DNA of 64,000 nucleotides, taken from the NCBI GenBank assembly GCA_900708905.1, contig CAADRB010000007.1, positions 3,580,550-3,644,549 on the forward strand, read 5' to 3'. Of this stretch, positions 46,916 through 58,495 are shown piece after piece. The DNA is from Hymenolepis diminuta. Lineage: Eukaryota; Platyhelminthes; Cestoda; Cyclophyllidea; Hymenolepididae. Under the pieces are notes generated by a model. The model searched no databases. It had not been told where the DNA came from and saw only the letters and a program-made list of their open reading frames with translations. Every line of letters begins with the position of its first letter. The first letter of the stretch is position 1. Position numbers and translations under genes: made by a program.

Positions 46916-49609
46916 ATATTTCCAATTTGATTAGTAATGCATTAAATAAAGTTCAGTAATTTCCCTTTTCTCAATGAAACTGACTTTTACAATTAGTCGA
47001 ATTTTAGAATAGTTAAACAGTAAATCTACCAATCACCATTTTAACTGGAAGAAAAAATATTAAAAAATAATTCATCTAAAAATGCTAAGCGCAACCTCCC
47101 TAATATGAGTTAAGGAAAAACATAATTTCACATAAAATATCAGGAAAGAAAATATTCAGAATATTAAATGCTAGAAAAAGCCAAATAACACAAAAAGAAA
47201 AAAGGAGAAATTCGAAATTTCTGACTGATATAACATCAAGCAGTAATAAATATAGTATAGGCTTTCACAGCAATATTGGTATTTAGAATCAAATTAACAC
47301 TGCTATATGGTGAATGAAATGACCATTCATAATCAATAAAGTTAATGAACAGAAGGTAGATGCTTCATATTTTGAATATAAATACTTTTCAAGCTCATAT
47401 ACATAGAACACCAACGTAAGTGAAAAAGAATGCATCTCGTCTGATTGAAAAAACACTTCACAATTCTTCTGACAATTATTAATCAGTGTGATTGATCATT
47501 AATATCACCGTGTACAGTCAAATTTATACGGACTCCATAACCGCTTACGCGATTGATGCGCATGTTTACATTGCTGTATAGTTTAAGGAGAGAGCTGTGG
47601 CCAAGCACACATAGAAGCAGTACTCAGCCCTACTCAGAATCAGAAAGCGTGAAATGAGACCTGTCTACATTTGAATGTTTGTTTGTCCCCCACCTCGATC
47701 GCCCTCTGCATACCGTTGACTATTTGTTCTCTTGCATGATTGTATCTTCGTATAAAAAAGTATGATACGATCTGATTTATAACTTTGCTCTAGACCTCCA
47801 AGAAGGTAGGAATAATAAGCCAAGTTGATTATTTCATACGGAGGAATTTACAACGGTAAGAGTAAACCCAAAACTGTACTTACACCCCTCAAAAAACAAA
47901 TCAGCGGGCTAAATGCGTTTTAATGCTTTACAACTTTCCTCAATCATTTTTTAAACAGATATAACAGATGTAAAATTCAGACTCTAAATAGGTTTTAACT
48001 TTTAGCTTCAGAAGATTTAAAAAAGAAAAATTCCATGACGAAATTTTCATTTGGATATTTGATATCTTTCTTGAAAATGTACATCAAAATGGCATAATTT
48101 AGACTGCGTATTACATTTCTACTGATAAAGTATTAGTAACACGGCAGTGCGAACAAAAGCCTAAATTTGAGGATCTTAATCAAAAAGAACTAATGATTCT
48201 GTCAATTAAAAAGGAGGATTTTAAAAAGTTCATACTCAGAGGACACTTAAATTCGAACTCAAGCTAGTCTTCAAATTAGCCTTAGTATCAGTAAGGGAGA
48301 AATCTTGACACAATCAATAAGGGGCATTAATGATTTGAAGGTAGAATTTCCCCCTAAATCCAACCTAACTTATGTAATGGAGATGGGTTTTAACATATTC
48401 ACATAAGTGGAAATCACGATTTGAGCAAATGGAACGTGATTATTAAAATTCATATCAGTGACGAGAATTGTGTCGACTGGCTGTCAAGAAGATAATTTTT
48501 TGAGGGATTTGAGTGTAAAATAAAAATTCAAAGAGGGGATAGTTTCTCTATTGTGCATTAAGTCCAGCTGAATCTTAGCTTTGAAAAATGTATTTATTTT
48601 CAAAATCAAGGCTAATTGTCGGAGTAGTCTTTCCCATCTTTGCTAATGAATCGGATAGGATAGGTTTCATCAACCTACATGTAATTTTATGGCTCTCAAA
48701 TTTGTCATTTACACTGTAAATTCGATAGAAAGTGCCTAAGAACTTTGTTGTTAGAAAAAACACAAATCTATTGACTTTTGCAAGTAGAGAATAGTCTGAC
48801 TTTGTGCTTACCGGTCAAGATATGAACAAAAATACTTATTTCCAACATTTTTCAGTTATAATTATATTTAGAGCAAAATATTTGTTGAAAAATTGGCATT
48901 TCGGAGTTGATTATCAATACCATATGTTATTTTTGTCATAATTTCTTCAATCTTACCCTAGATCAACCGAATAATCTATCAGTTTTCTAATTGAAACACC
49001 CTTTAAAGTGATGATCACAAGATCAAAATTGTAATGACGTCTGATAGTCAAACGGCTGAATAAAATCCATTCCTATCTTTTCACAAATTTGATAGCCAAA
49101 TTTTTTACCCACTTTTAAAATTTTGTTCATATTTTTTAAGAAGCATCTCTTATCAGATAAGATAGCTATCTGCAGGACTGCTTTGGCCGTATCGATCTGT
49201 CTAAACTCAAGGCCACGTGATTTTTCTTTATGAATTTTGAAATTGGAGACAAATGCTAGTGTGAATAATGGGGAACACACAGACCAATCATCATAGAGAT
49301 ATGACTGATATGACGACTACTTTCTTGAGCACTGGTCTAGAGCACTATCTGCGCCTGTCATACCCTTACCTACTTCGACTGGTCGACTGTAAAGGTGCTT
49401 GACCAGGGATATTGTTTTAATCGTCTTCCTCAATCGAAAATATGTATTGCACTGATTTTAAAATATGCGTTACTAATTGGGAGGGAGGAATATTAAAATT
49501 GAATATGAAGTAAATGACGTCTGAAAATTCATACACTTGGAAATACTATTCCGTAATATTCTGTAGTTTACACTATAAGTGCAAAATTCAATAATAAGCT
49601 TGCCTGATA
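46916..49609. other. gene-free AT-rich stretch
   Basis: About 2.7 kb without a supported gene or a repeat I can assign. The ORFs are short and carry no family motif. Confidence 0.4.
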
Positions 49610-49735
49610 TAGAGGGTGATAGAATTCGATTTCCTCACCAGGAGGTTTTATGATGCCACCCCAAACCCAAGATGTGTTAGAAGGCGCTTTCCTAAATAGT
49701 CCTGGGAATTAATATTACCCATCAATGCGCATTCG
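49610..49735 (+). repeat. tRNA-derived SINE, 3' part
   Basis: agaattcgatttcctcaccaggaggttttatgatgccaccccaaacccaagatgtgttagaaggcgctttcctaaatagtcctgggaatta is the family tail. The head is missing. Confidence 0.65.
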
Positions 49736-50667
49736 TTGAACAGAATATCCTACTGTGAAGAGTGATCAAAAGGTACATGACCGAATATCGTACCCTCAAT
49801 CAAGGTGACCCTACCACAGATAAATGAAGAAGAAGTATTACGAAACTTCAAAGTTAAAGGGCTGACATTTTCTGATAATCAATCATAGAGAATTATAAAC
49901 TGCTAGTAAAAATAGTCAAGCTTAGATTTACACCTTATTTTAAACGAAATAAAACCACTCATAAAAGTATTATTTTTCTTAGAACATATTCTACATGAAT
50001 ACTGCTAGCTCAAAAAAGAAAAATGACAATACAATCATTCTTTTTGGTATTATTAGACCAATTATTCAAAAATGTTAATTGGAATTTGACTTTCAGAACC
50101 ATACATTAAAAGGAGAAGGTGAAAAAGAGTATCAAGATGCACAATTGATTAACAACAAAGTCTTGCAAATCTCACTCTTTTATGTGAATTATATGAATGC
50201 TGCGAACGTTTTAGTCCAATTCGCAGCATTGACAAGACTTTAAATAAATAGACATATTAACTAATGCTTATTCTCATTTTTAAGTCAAAATCTCCAATTT
50301 CTAAAGGGGCGCGAATATTGCTCTTTTATGCATTCAAACAAAATAAAAGAAGTAAATTTACGTATGGAGTAGCAATTTAATAGTGATCTAAATTAGTACA
50401 TTACTGACTGATTAAATCAAGATAAAATGTCACTTCGGTTTTTTCAAAATAAGAAATTCCGACGGAGGCACCACTCGATGATGCAATAACTTGTGATAAA
50501 AACAAAAGGAGTTAGGAATTTCAATAAAATTAGCTAAATGTATGCATAAACAAACTTTTATATTTAATTAAATCTAAGTAACTATACTACCTAAAATTTA
50601 ATGCTTATTATTATGTTTTTAACACATTAATGATTTGTGCTATATCAATCTATTCGAGTTGGCTAAT
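49736..50667. other. gene-free AT-rich stretch left of the LTR1 element
   Basis: No coding sequence or assignable repeat. A segment near 49715-49745 (catcaatgcgcattcgttgaacag) resembles the middle of the SINE and may be a second piece of it. Confidence 0.35.
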
Positions 50668-50672
50668 GATTC

Positions 50673-50984
50673 TGCTGTAGCCAGTAGACGTCTATCAACA
50701 ACTGCCGATTATAAATGATTGACTAGCGGTAGGATCTCCACTATAGTGTGTGCGTGTTTGCACACAGATACCTAAAGAGGTGTCTATCATCACTCCAAGA
50801 CTCCGACGACGAGACATGACTGATGCCTAACGAAGAAATGTCTTGTATATAAACCTAATTTACTTAGTAATTAATAAATTGGGGTGGTTTGTTTGCCAAC
50901 TCCGAACTGATCTGGGGAAATAAGTGACTTGACTTATTCCATCTATTCAATCGATGTGGCCCCGGTAGACTGCACGTTATTACA
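50673..50984 (+). repeat. left LTR of the LTR1 element
   Basis: 312 bp with TG...CA ends (TGCTGTAGCC ... GTTATTACA), TATA box in cttgtatataaacc (about 50845-50853) and AATAAA (attaataaattgg). Confidence 0.92.
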
Positions 50985-51000
50985 TGGTGACCCGTAGCAG
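50985..51000 (+). promoter_or_regulatory. primer-binding site of the LTR1 element
   Basis: TGGTGACCCGTAGCAG immediately follows the LTR. The first nine bases match the well-known tRNA-Trp primer-binding site of some retroviruses, so a Trp tRNA primer is likely. Confidence 0.65.
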
Positions 51001-51338
51001 ACGAACTCACCGGTGTCATCCACATATCGACTGGAGCAGCTCATTTTCTCGACACAGCATAAGAACCCAACTTCATTTCACTTCGTACAGTGGAAACGTA
51101 ATGGCAGACAGACGATTTCGATGCAGACGACGGGATTTTTTGATGCCATAGAGGAATTTGATGTGATTCTCCGTACAGTGATCATACCATATCTTGCTGT
51201 ACAATGAGGCCTAGTAATTCTTCACAAAATGGCAATGAAGTCATCAACTACATATTCTTGACAAGTGAAAAGGGCCGAGTATGATAATCGAAACTTTGAC
51301 TTGGGAGTTAAAGTCCCCCTACATTTGTCTAGTCACTC

Positions 51339-51707
51339 ATGATCTGTAGCAAACGTTCCGTCCAGGGTTCTGTTATTTGTAACTCCGAAAACAAGAAACT
51401 TGATGTCAAGAGATCTCGTCGTGAACTCGAAACTGGAGCTGAACCATTAACCGCTTGCGTTCAACCTGAGAGGACCAGAAAACACCGACCATCTATCAAC
51501 CGAGGGGACCCTCTCTCTATCCGACAGTTATCTGACGAATATTGGAAGCAGTCACTTCCAAGATGCCGATTTGTGGAGCACGTTGTTAACATCAAGACTG
51601 CCCTATCGAAGACGCCACTGCCAGAACTACAACGAAAATGGTCACAAAGAAGGCCTCTGCCGAGAATCTTCTACAAGCCGTTTAACGAGTCAGAATCCCA
51701 ACAATAA
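51339..51707 (+). pseudogene. LTR1 element, gag-like remnant
   Basis: An open stretch of 122 codons in the position of gag. It is basic and polar, with no zinc knuckle that I can see. I assign it to gag by position only. Confidence 0.4.
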
Positions 51708-51849
51708 GAGAGCTTTAATGTAGGTAAATGATAATTCTAGAAAATACGCTAACCTAAGCTTTAATAGTATACCGTTTGAGCTCCTGATAACACTGGCTCC
51801 GATATCTAACGCTCTGTGACTCTACGTACCAATGTGATGCGAGGTTACA

Positions 51850-52269
51850 TTGCTGGAGAAAACGATCTTTAAGTATTGCTGCGTTACAAATCAAAACAAT
51901 AATTTTGTGGGTCTAGATTTTATCGGTGAGCTCGACCTTATCCAATTCCCAGGCGAAAATGAAATCTGCCAGACACTTACTTTCGAACCTACGAATGCGG
52001 AGAATCTCGTGAGAGGATGTAACCAGTGTCTACATGTTGCAAAAAATCCGTCATCCTTCTGTTCATATTCAGTCGCCAAAACCAGATTCTTCCAGGACTC
52101 AGCTCTAACTTATCACTCCGGACTCACTAAAGGTGCAACATGCACTACGGTGATAAATTCACATTCGAAAGGTTCCGATGCTATTCTACTCTCTCCGACA
52201 ACAAGCAGATCAGCTATCTCAATCCTCTGTAAACTCGTGGCGTACCAGAAACCCTCATTACGGACCTGA
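51850..52269 (+). pseudogene. LTR1 element, protease end joined to integrase remnant
   Basis: NNNFVGLDFIGELDLIQFP resembles the end of a gypsy protease (the ...LGLDWL.. motif). About 20 residues later comes LVRGCNQCLHVAKNPSS, the CxxC of the integrase zinc-binding domain, then the core sheet wording VINSHSKGSDAILLSPTTSRSAISIL, equivalent to the D-x-(F)SKWPE stretch around the first catalytic Asp, which is replaced by Asn here. The whole reverse transcriptase and RNase H are missing between them, so a large internal deletion created this junction. Confidence 0.7.
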
Positions 52270-52961
52270 TTTGAATTTGAATCTACATTTTCCCTAATTT
52301 TGCTCTGATTGATTAATTATTTATTTAAGATCTCTCGCCGTGTTAGTCCAATCCACCTCCGCAGCAGAATTTAGAGGTCAAGATTTGAGGACAGTGTGTG
52401 AATAGATTATATTATTAAAACAATTTTGTGACCCGAGACGCGTATCTAATATGGGCGAACCTGTGTATGCCCTCAATCATAATTTAAATCACCAAGCCGC
52501 ATGGCGGCGATATCTACGACGTAGAGACCGGAACACTTGATGTCCCCATCACAAACAACTCAGACCGGGAGGGTTTGATTTGTCGAATTGTGAAAGACAT
52601 CGATCTTTAAATGGTCTTTTGAGTTCTACGTCTTACGGCTCTCTAATTCCCGAACAGCCGGTGATTCCCGATGTAGAGCAACAACACGAAAGAAACGATC
52701 AAGATATTATCCCTCAAGTACTACCAGAACTCAATGACATTTTCCTCGTCTCTCGGTCGATCTGACCACATGGACCGGTGATCAATTCTACGAGCGGGCG
52801 TGCTAAATATAAGAAAATATTATTTCCCCCAAAAAACTCTCATATGTGTTTCAATTTAAGTGGCCTTAACGTATGAAGAATACCCGATACTAGATAATAT
52901 CATGACCGACATAAGGGTTCGTCTCGAATCTCCAAGATGGATGCTTCGTATTTCGATAGGA

Positions 52962-53259
52962 GATGTCTATCAACAACTGCCGATTATAAATGATTGACTA
53001 GCGGTAGGATCTCCACTATAGTGTGTGCGTGTTTGCACACAGATACCTAAAGAGGTGTCTATCATCACTCCAAGACTCCGACGACGAGACATGACTGATG
53101 CCTAACGAAGAAATGTCTTGTATATAAACCTAATTTACTTAGTAATTAATAAATTGGGGTGGTTTGTTTGCCAACTCCGAACTGATCTGGGGAAATAAGT
53201 GACTTGACTTATTCCATCTATTCAATCGATGTGGTCCCGGTAGACCTCAAGTTATTACA
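52962..53259 (+). repeat. right LTR of the LTR1 element (first bases missing)
   Basis: Near-identical to the left LTR from gatgtctatcaacaactgccg onward. The first dozen or so bases are missing, apparently lost between short gatg/gacgt matches. It ends GTTATTACA, followed by GATTC. Confidence 0.9.
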
Positions 53260-53264
53260 GATTC

Positions 53265-54269
53265 TTTGTTTATTAGTCCTCTAAAATTCTTTCTGACAAA
53301 AGTCTCATTTATTATTTTACTGCTCTCTTATAAGCTATTTCATTGAAACTCTATCTAGTCTAAATTTTTGCTTACATGTATTTTTCTAACATATGATACC
53401 GACATTAAATGAGCTAGTCACAAATGGTTAATCGTGAAACATATATTCACAATTGGTATTATTGACTTTATTGAATAGAATTATTTTGTTAAAGATAACA
53501 AAAGTATGACGTGTTATAAACGAACGAGCGAGTACAATAATTCCGAGAGCATTCGGTATTGATGTATGTATTTTATGTTGTAATTAGTGCTACTATTTAC
53601 CTTTATTCTGAATGAATTTTAATGGGATGGCAATATAAAAACATCAGAGCTAATCACAATTAATTTCTCTTGGCCTTAGGAAGAAACGCATTTATCAAGA
53701 TAAGATGAGTTATCAATCATGGTAATCAACTGTTCAAAATATCCTGAATATCTTAGAAATGAACTTAGTTTGGGAAAATTGCGGGTAATAAATCAAAGAA
53801 GTATGCACACTAAGTAAAGTGCAAACCACTTGATGAACCAGGAACCAAGTGATGTTGCCTTGACAAGTTTATATGCTTATTCAATCACATTCCCCTCGGT
53901 CCTTACTGGAATACTTTACTTTTCCTCCGTATTCAGACACTTTCCATTACTAATAACAATTAATTTCATTTGCTTTCCATGGATAATAACTGTAATAATC
54001 AAGACCTTTCGCATATTTTCAATAAAAGCGTACTCGCCGTTTCCCGATTTTTCCATTTAAACTAAACGGGAAGTACCACTGATCCTTCCTGTGCATTTAA
54101 TTTAATAAATTTTATTCCTTTATGAACAAATATAAATAAAACGGAAAGACATAGTTGATATTAGCAATGTGTTACATAAAATGTTAGTGCACTAAACTTA
54201 CGAATCTTAGCTAGCTCCTCTTTGCTACGTTAAAACTGAAGGCTGCGGAAAACCATGTGAGATCAACTG
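53265..54269. other. gene-free stretch between LTR1 element and repeat A
   Basis: AT-rich with no supported ORF. A 76-codon ORF at 53830-54060 is hydrophobic but has no recognised family or splice context. Confidence 0.35.
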
Positions 54270-54900
54270 CCTTCTCCTTAATTAAGAACACGGCCAATAA
54301 GCACTGAACATCACAGACAGGCAATTGCTGTAATCCAGTGGACGAATCGTGCAATTTGGATTTTGGAACGTGAGTTGTCCATTTATTAAATATTGAGCAA
54401 CTCGATTCCAAAAATTAAGTGAATTAAGACTTTGTGGCATTCGCTTGCAGAGGCCTCCAGGCAATCAGCAGCCACTATCCCTGCACCTTAGCGTTGTTTG
54501 TATATAAGAACCAAGCTCGTGGACAACATCTCATACGGAGCTCTGTTCACATATATAAAATAAATTTCTTGCTATCTCACCGATACGGAGCAATAAACTC
54601 TCTCCACTCCACGCCTTTTTTGTTCGCGCTACGTTGGGAAGAGCCTAGCTAATTTTGGGAGCAAGTTTATAATAGAGGGTTCTGCTAGATGGTATCCGGA
54701 CAGCTTAGGAGGATTAGCTGGCTGCAGCAAAAAGGCTTATTGATGTAGTATCCGCTACAACTTTGATACGCTGGCATTGCTCTCAGAATAATTTCGATCC
54801 CCTCCCTCGTTCACTGGACTTTCTGTTAAACCGATTTTAGTGACTTCCCACTATTAAGAGTTGTAATTTTTTGCATTACTGTGGTTAACACCAACAGTAA
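54270..54900 (+). repeat. dispersed repeat A, copy 4, split by a solo LTR
   Basis: The left piece (54270-54432) carries ccaataagcactgaacatcacagacaggcaatt ... gattttggaacgtgagttgtccatttattaaatattg. The right piece (54760-54900) carries gctctcagaat, ggactttctgttaaaccgatttt and gacttcccactatt. Together they give the continuous order seen in the copies at 5036 and 30231, which shows that the 327 bp between them is an insertion. Confidence 0.75.
54433..54759 (+). mobile_element. solo LTR (family LTR2) inserted in repeat A
   Basis: 327 bp beginning TGTGGCATTCGC and ending CCGCTACA, i.e. TGT...ACA, flanked by ACTT on both sides (54429-54432 and 54760-54763). It has a TATA box (gtatataagaacc, about 54500) and AATAAA (caataaactctctcc, about 54590), in LTR order. 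It shares no sequence with the LTR1 family or with the relic at 38411-42201. Confidence 0.8.
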
Positions 54901-56079
54901 TCATTGCACTAGGAAATTTGTGAGCATTGACAAGCTTCGAACATAGCGTTCTCTTAAGAATGAATCAGCTGCTGAGTTCCAGCTTCACGGTTTAAATAAT
55001 TATGAAAATTGTGATACAACCTATAAAAATTTGAAAGCAACGCACAAGATACAGTTTTAAGTTACGAAAAAGCATCCAAATACAAGGAATTGAAAAATAG
55101 TTTAAAAAGGGTGACAGAAGCGTCGACTTTAACCAGAAGAAAAAAATAATGTATTACCCATTTTATTTGTTATGTTCTCTCGAATCGATAGGACTTTTTT
55201 ATCTAGCGAAACATTGTGGGCACAGAGTATGTCTTATAAATTCCCCTTGAATCATAATTGTTGTCTGTTAAAGCTATATGGGGTCGAATCCCAAAAAACA
55301 GCCCTTTTGAACCATGACAGAATAGAAGGGTTATGTTACTCTTAATTCTAAGTAAGGCATGGCAATTTATTCACCTGGAATAATTGGCTATAGACATCTC
55401 ACGATTAGTGGTTAGAATCTTCATACTGGGGACATCCTAAAAGCAGTAGAAAGCTCTAATCCTATGCCTCCAAAAAAGTTAATACACATTATTTTGTTTG
55501 AATTCAAGATATCATACCAAATTTCCCAGCATTTAAAAATTTTAATAAACTGAAGTACAACTTAGAAGAACTATTAACGACGTGTGATAAACAATAAACA
55601 AGAAATAGATTGACTTGCTATTCTGAACCCCTCTTACTTTATCAATAAAAATGAACTTTTCCGCATTTATCTACAACGGGAAATGTCCCAATTTAATATT
55701 AAATATAAAATTCAAAAAGTACGTTTAAGTGTCACCCAATCATTGAGCTTAATGTTAAAATGTTAAAAGGTTAGTTTGAACAGGAGTATTTAGAGGGGAC
55801 TCTTTTGCAGTTTTATGCAGTTTTAAATTGAACTCTACAAGCAAAAGAATGCAAATAATTTTCTTGTTAAAACTCATGGCATCATTTCTTCAAACAAATT
55901 CAGGTTTGGACAAATGTAAGTCTATGCATATTGATGGCCTAACATTTGTGTCCACTTTTGACTAATTAAATGATAACTCATCGAAATATTATTGGTGGGG
56001 ATCCAGTCGGTAAAACTGACTTAAGGAAGTATTTTCACTTAAGATGTCGAAAGCAAATATGGTAAATTTTAGAGAGATA
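54901..56079. other. gene-free AT-rich stretch
   Basis: No coding region or assignable repeat was recognised. Confidence 0.35.
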
Positions 56080-56218
56080 TCTACTATAGGCAGCGGATGT
56101 CAATTATTACGTAGTGACACCGCGACAAGAGAAGACTGACATCTAACGAAGAAATGTTTGTCAACAAATTGATGTGGCTTTCTGGCCGTCTCCGAACTGA
56201 TTTCCGATCCGCATTACA
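56080..56218 (+). repeat. LTR1 family, eroded LTR
   Basis: ctactataggcagcggatgtc (5' end), gacatctaacgaagaaatgtttgt, gatgtggctttctggccgtctccgaactgat and gcattacag (3' end) are in LTR order, but about 180 bp of interior is missing. Confidence 0.65.
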
Positions 56219-56379
56219 GTATCATCTTATTTCATCTTTTATTATTATGAATGTGAATTAAAATTAATAGGACGTTGTCAAACATGAATCGATGCCGAAA
56301 ATGAGACATTCACCTCCAACGGTATTTCTCCAAATTATCTGGCGGTCTTATTTGTAAGCGGACGCACAATGCTATTGAC

Positions 56380-56490
56380 GTTTTGATAGTTACTCTGGCC
56401 TTTCTGTTAAGTCATTCTCAGTTTCTTCCTACAACTATAAATTGCTGGATTTTTGCAATACTGTGAGTATTAATACTATCTTTTGCTATT
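56380..56490 (+). repeat. dispersed repeat A, 3' fragment
   Basis: ggcctttctgttaagtcattctcagtttcttcctacaactataaattgctggatttttgcaatactgtgagtattaatac parallels the 3' part of the repeat A copies. Confidence 0.5.
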
Positions 56491-58240
56491 TTTAGACTAT
56501 GACAAAGCAAGCTTTGGATTATTCTCCCCCTTTATTGGACTTTTGAGTGAACAGTCGAATCTCAATAGTTTCCAAACAAAATTTTCCTTTTCCAATTCTT
56601 CTGAATGTAAAGTAACAAGGCGACACTACCAATGTGCACTAACTGTAAATAAAAGGCGAGTTATTAGTAGTTGCATGGGTAATAAGTCATTAATATCTAA
56701 TTCTATTTTCGGAGAAAACACTTGAACAAAATAGGAGCTATCTAGTTCAAAAGATTAATATTTTTTAAAATTTCTACTGCGTTTAAATTATCGTAACTAA
56801 CTGCCCATTACTAACAGAAGAGACAAATCCATTGAGATTGAGTGTTCTAAAATTCGGTTTGATCAATCTGGTTATTAAGCTGTGAGCATCGTGGACATGA
56901 ATTCACTGAAATACAATGAACTATGTCCTCCAAATAAAACGTAAATAAACAGATGGATTCAAAATTTAAAGTATCGACCTGACTCTATCCTCTCTTTTCA
57001 CTCTACCAGCCTTTACTTCACTACTTTTGGACTACTTTAATGTTCCAGTGTTTAAATGCCTATAAAAACACTATCTTAATACCAAAGGGAATACTATGTA
57101 GATAATCATTACACTCATGAAATAATTCTATCATCCTTGTTTGAAAGATGAAACCAATGAAATGCGAAAATTTAAAATCTCATCTGTACCATTTCAGCAG
57201 AAATTATATAATCTCTTAAATTAAAAATATAATTTATCAAGAACTAATAACAGTCACTCAGAAATTAAGGATTGCATTTCATTTGCTGAAATTCTCAGAC
57301 CGATCTTTAACAAAGCACGTAGACAGATTTAGAATAATTTTATTCAGTTTTAATTTTCATTGTTTACAAAAGGTGAACTCATTTAGGCTTCCAGTACCTG
57401 CGCACTCTGACGCTAGGTCTGCTTGCTCTCTATGTTTTACATGCCTGCTGATTCATTCCTTTGCTCTAACGCGAAATTAGGCAATCACTCAGAGCCTTCC
57501 TCGTTTCGTCTGCTTCCCACAACCCGAGTTTCCTTCTCTCAATACTGACACAAAATGAGGGTGAAGAAGTTCCTGATAATTCCTGAAGAAGGACCTGATA
57601 ATTTTGGAGCTAGGATGAAGTAGGGTTCTCCTGATTCCCTGACTCAAACTTCTAATACCTAATCTACAAGTTCCTCTTTTATGAACTATCATTTTCTATA
57701 CGTTAGGATGTTCCTCCGCGATGAAAGTTTGTAAATCTTTTTAGCTCTGCCGTGGGAAATAAATAATAGACATAAATGAGCCTTACTTCCTTTGATTTTT
57801 GGGATCGATTTTTAAAATATTTTCTTCAAGTGAAGTTAATGTTAATATATTTAAATTCTTCTGAATTACTAAGTAAATTCTTATTCACGCTGAACAGCAA
57901 TTTTTAATCTGTTTCTCAGTTATGATCGTAGGTCTTGCCACTTCATTTCGATATCTTCTGACTAGGCGTACACCTATGTGCCATATTATTATGTCAATAA
58001 TATCCTACTGATCCTCTAATCTATCAAACTATTGAGTTGTAAAAATGGTGAATAAAATGGAATATTTTTAAACAAACTTTTAGTATTAATCATGTACATG
58101 TTTTGCATAATTGTTAAAACGCACTAAACTGTGGGTCGTTGATTGACATTAGTTAGAGTAAATTACATAAGTTTGCTAAATCTTCCATTCGTCTTCTTTC
58201 GCCAAGAAGACTCTTGCAACCGGCGCAGCAGTTTTCGTGA
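56491..58240. other. gene-free AT-rich stretch
   Basis: No coding region is supported and no repeat was assigned. Confidence 0.35.
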
Positions 58241-58495
58241 ATGACCATCAGCCAATGGGAGGAAGCTACCATCAGAGATCTGCGAGGTAGTCTGATATAT
58301 GGAGCAGATGTTGAGGGGCAAAAATTTAGTAAGCCATTGGAACTAGCCCTTCTCCGGTTCGCAGCAAAATCGTCGAAAGGAGAAATGGGTCCTTTGTATA
58401 TTATCTTGGTTTCTCACAGCTTGGAAATAGTTGAACTCTGGAAATCCAATCCAGCAGTCAAAACCTTCATTCGAAAGTTCCAGGAAAATCCTTAA
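58241..58495 (+). CDS. possible small hypothetical protein (84 codons)
   Basis: An ORF from ATG 58241 (preceded directly by an in-frame TGA) to TAA 58493-58495. The composition looks more protein-like than neighbouring ORFs: MTISQWEEATIRDLRG, then LELALLRFAAKSSKGEMG, a short hydrophobic stretch PLYIILVSH, and a charged end. The local base composition is less AT-rich than its surroundings. I recognise no domain. It could be a lone exon, a small gene or a decayed fragment; a poly(A) signal is not obvious. Confidence 0.3.
   Translation: MTISQWEEATIRDLRGSLIYGADVEGQKFSKPLELALLRFAAKSSKGEMGPLYIILVSHSLEIVELWKSNPAVKTFIRKFQENP

Larger units (their letters stand above)
50668..53264 (+). mobile_element. 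LTR1-family retrotransposon, internally deleted, with target duplication
   Basis: Two LTRs flank a 1.98-kb internal region. GATTC occurs immediately outside both ends (50668-50672 and 53260-53264), a perfect 5-bp target-site duplication. Directly after the left LTR is TGGTGACCCGTAGCAG, a primer-binding site resembling the complement of a tRNA-Trp 3' end. The internal region keeps pieces of gag, protease and integrase but no reverse transcriptase or RNase H, and all frames are broken. The two LTRs differ at only about four of some 293 aligned positions and share a deletion of about 20 bp that the solo LTRs of the same family lack. The integrase wording fits Ty3/gypsy. This looks like a recently inserted, non-autonomous copy. 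Confidence 0.92.

Noticed and set aside
51891..52079. Minus-strand ORF of 62 codons
   Set aside because: Antisense to the protease-integrase remnant of the LTR1 element.
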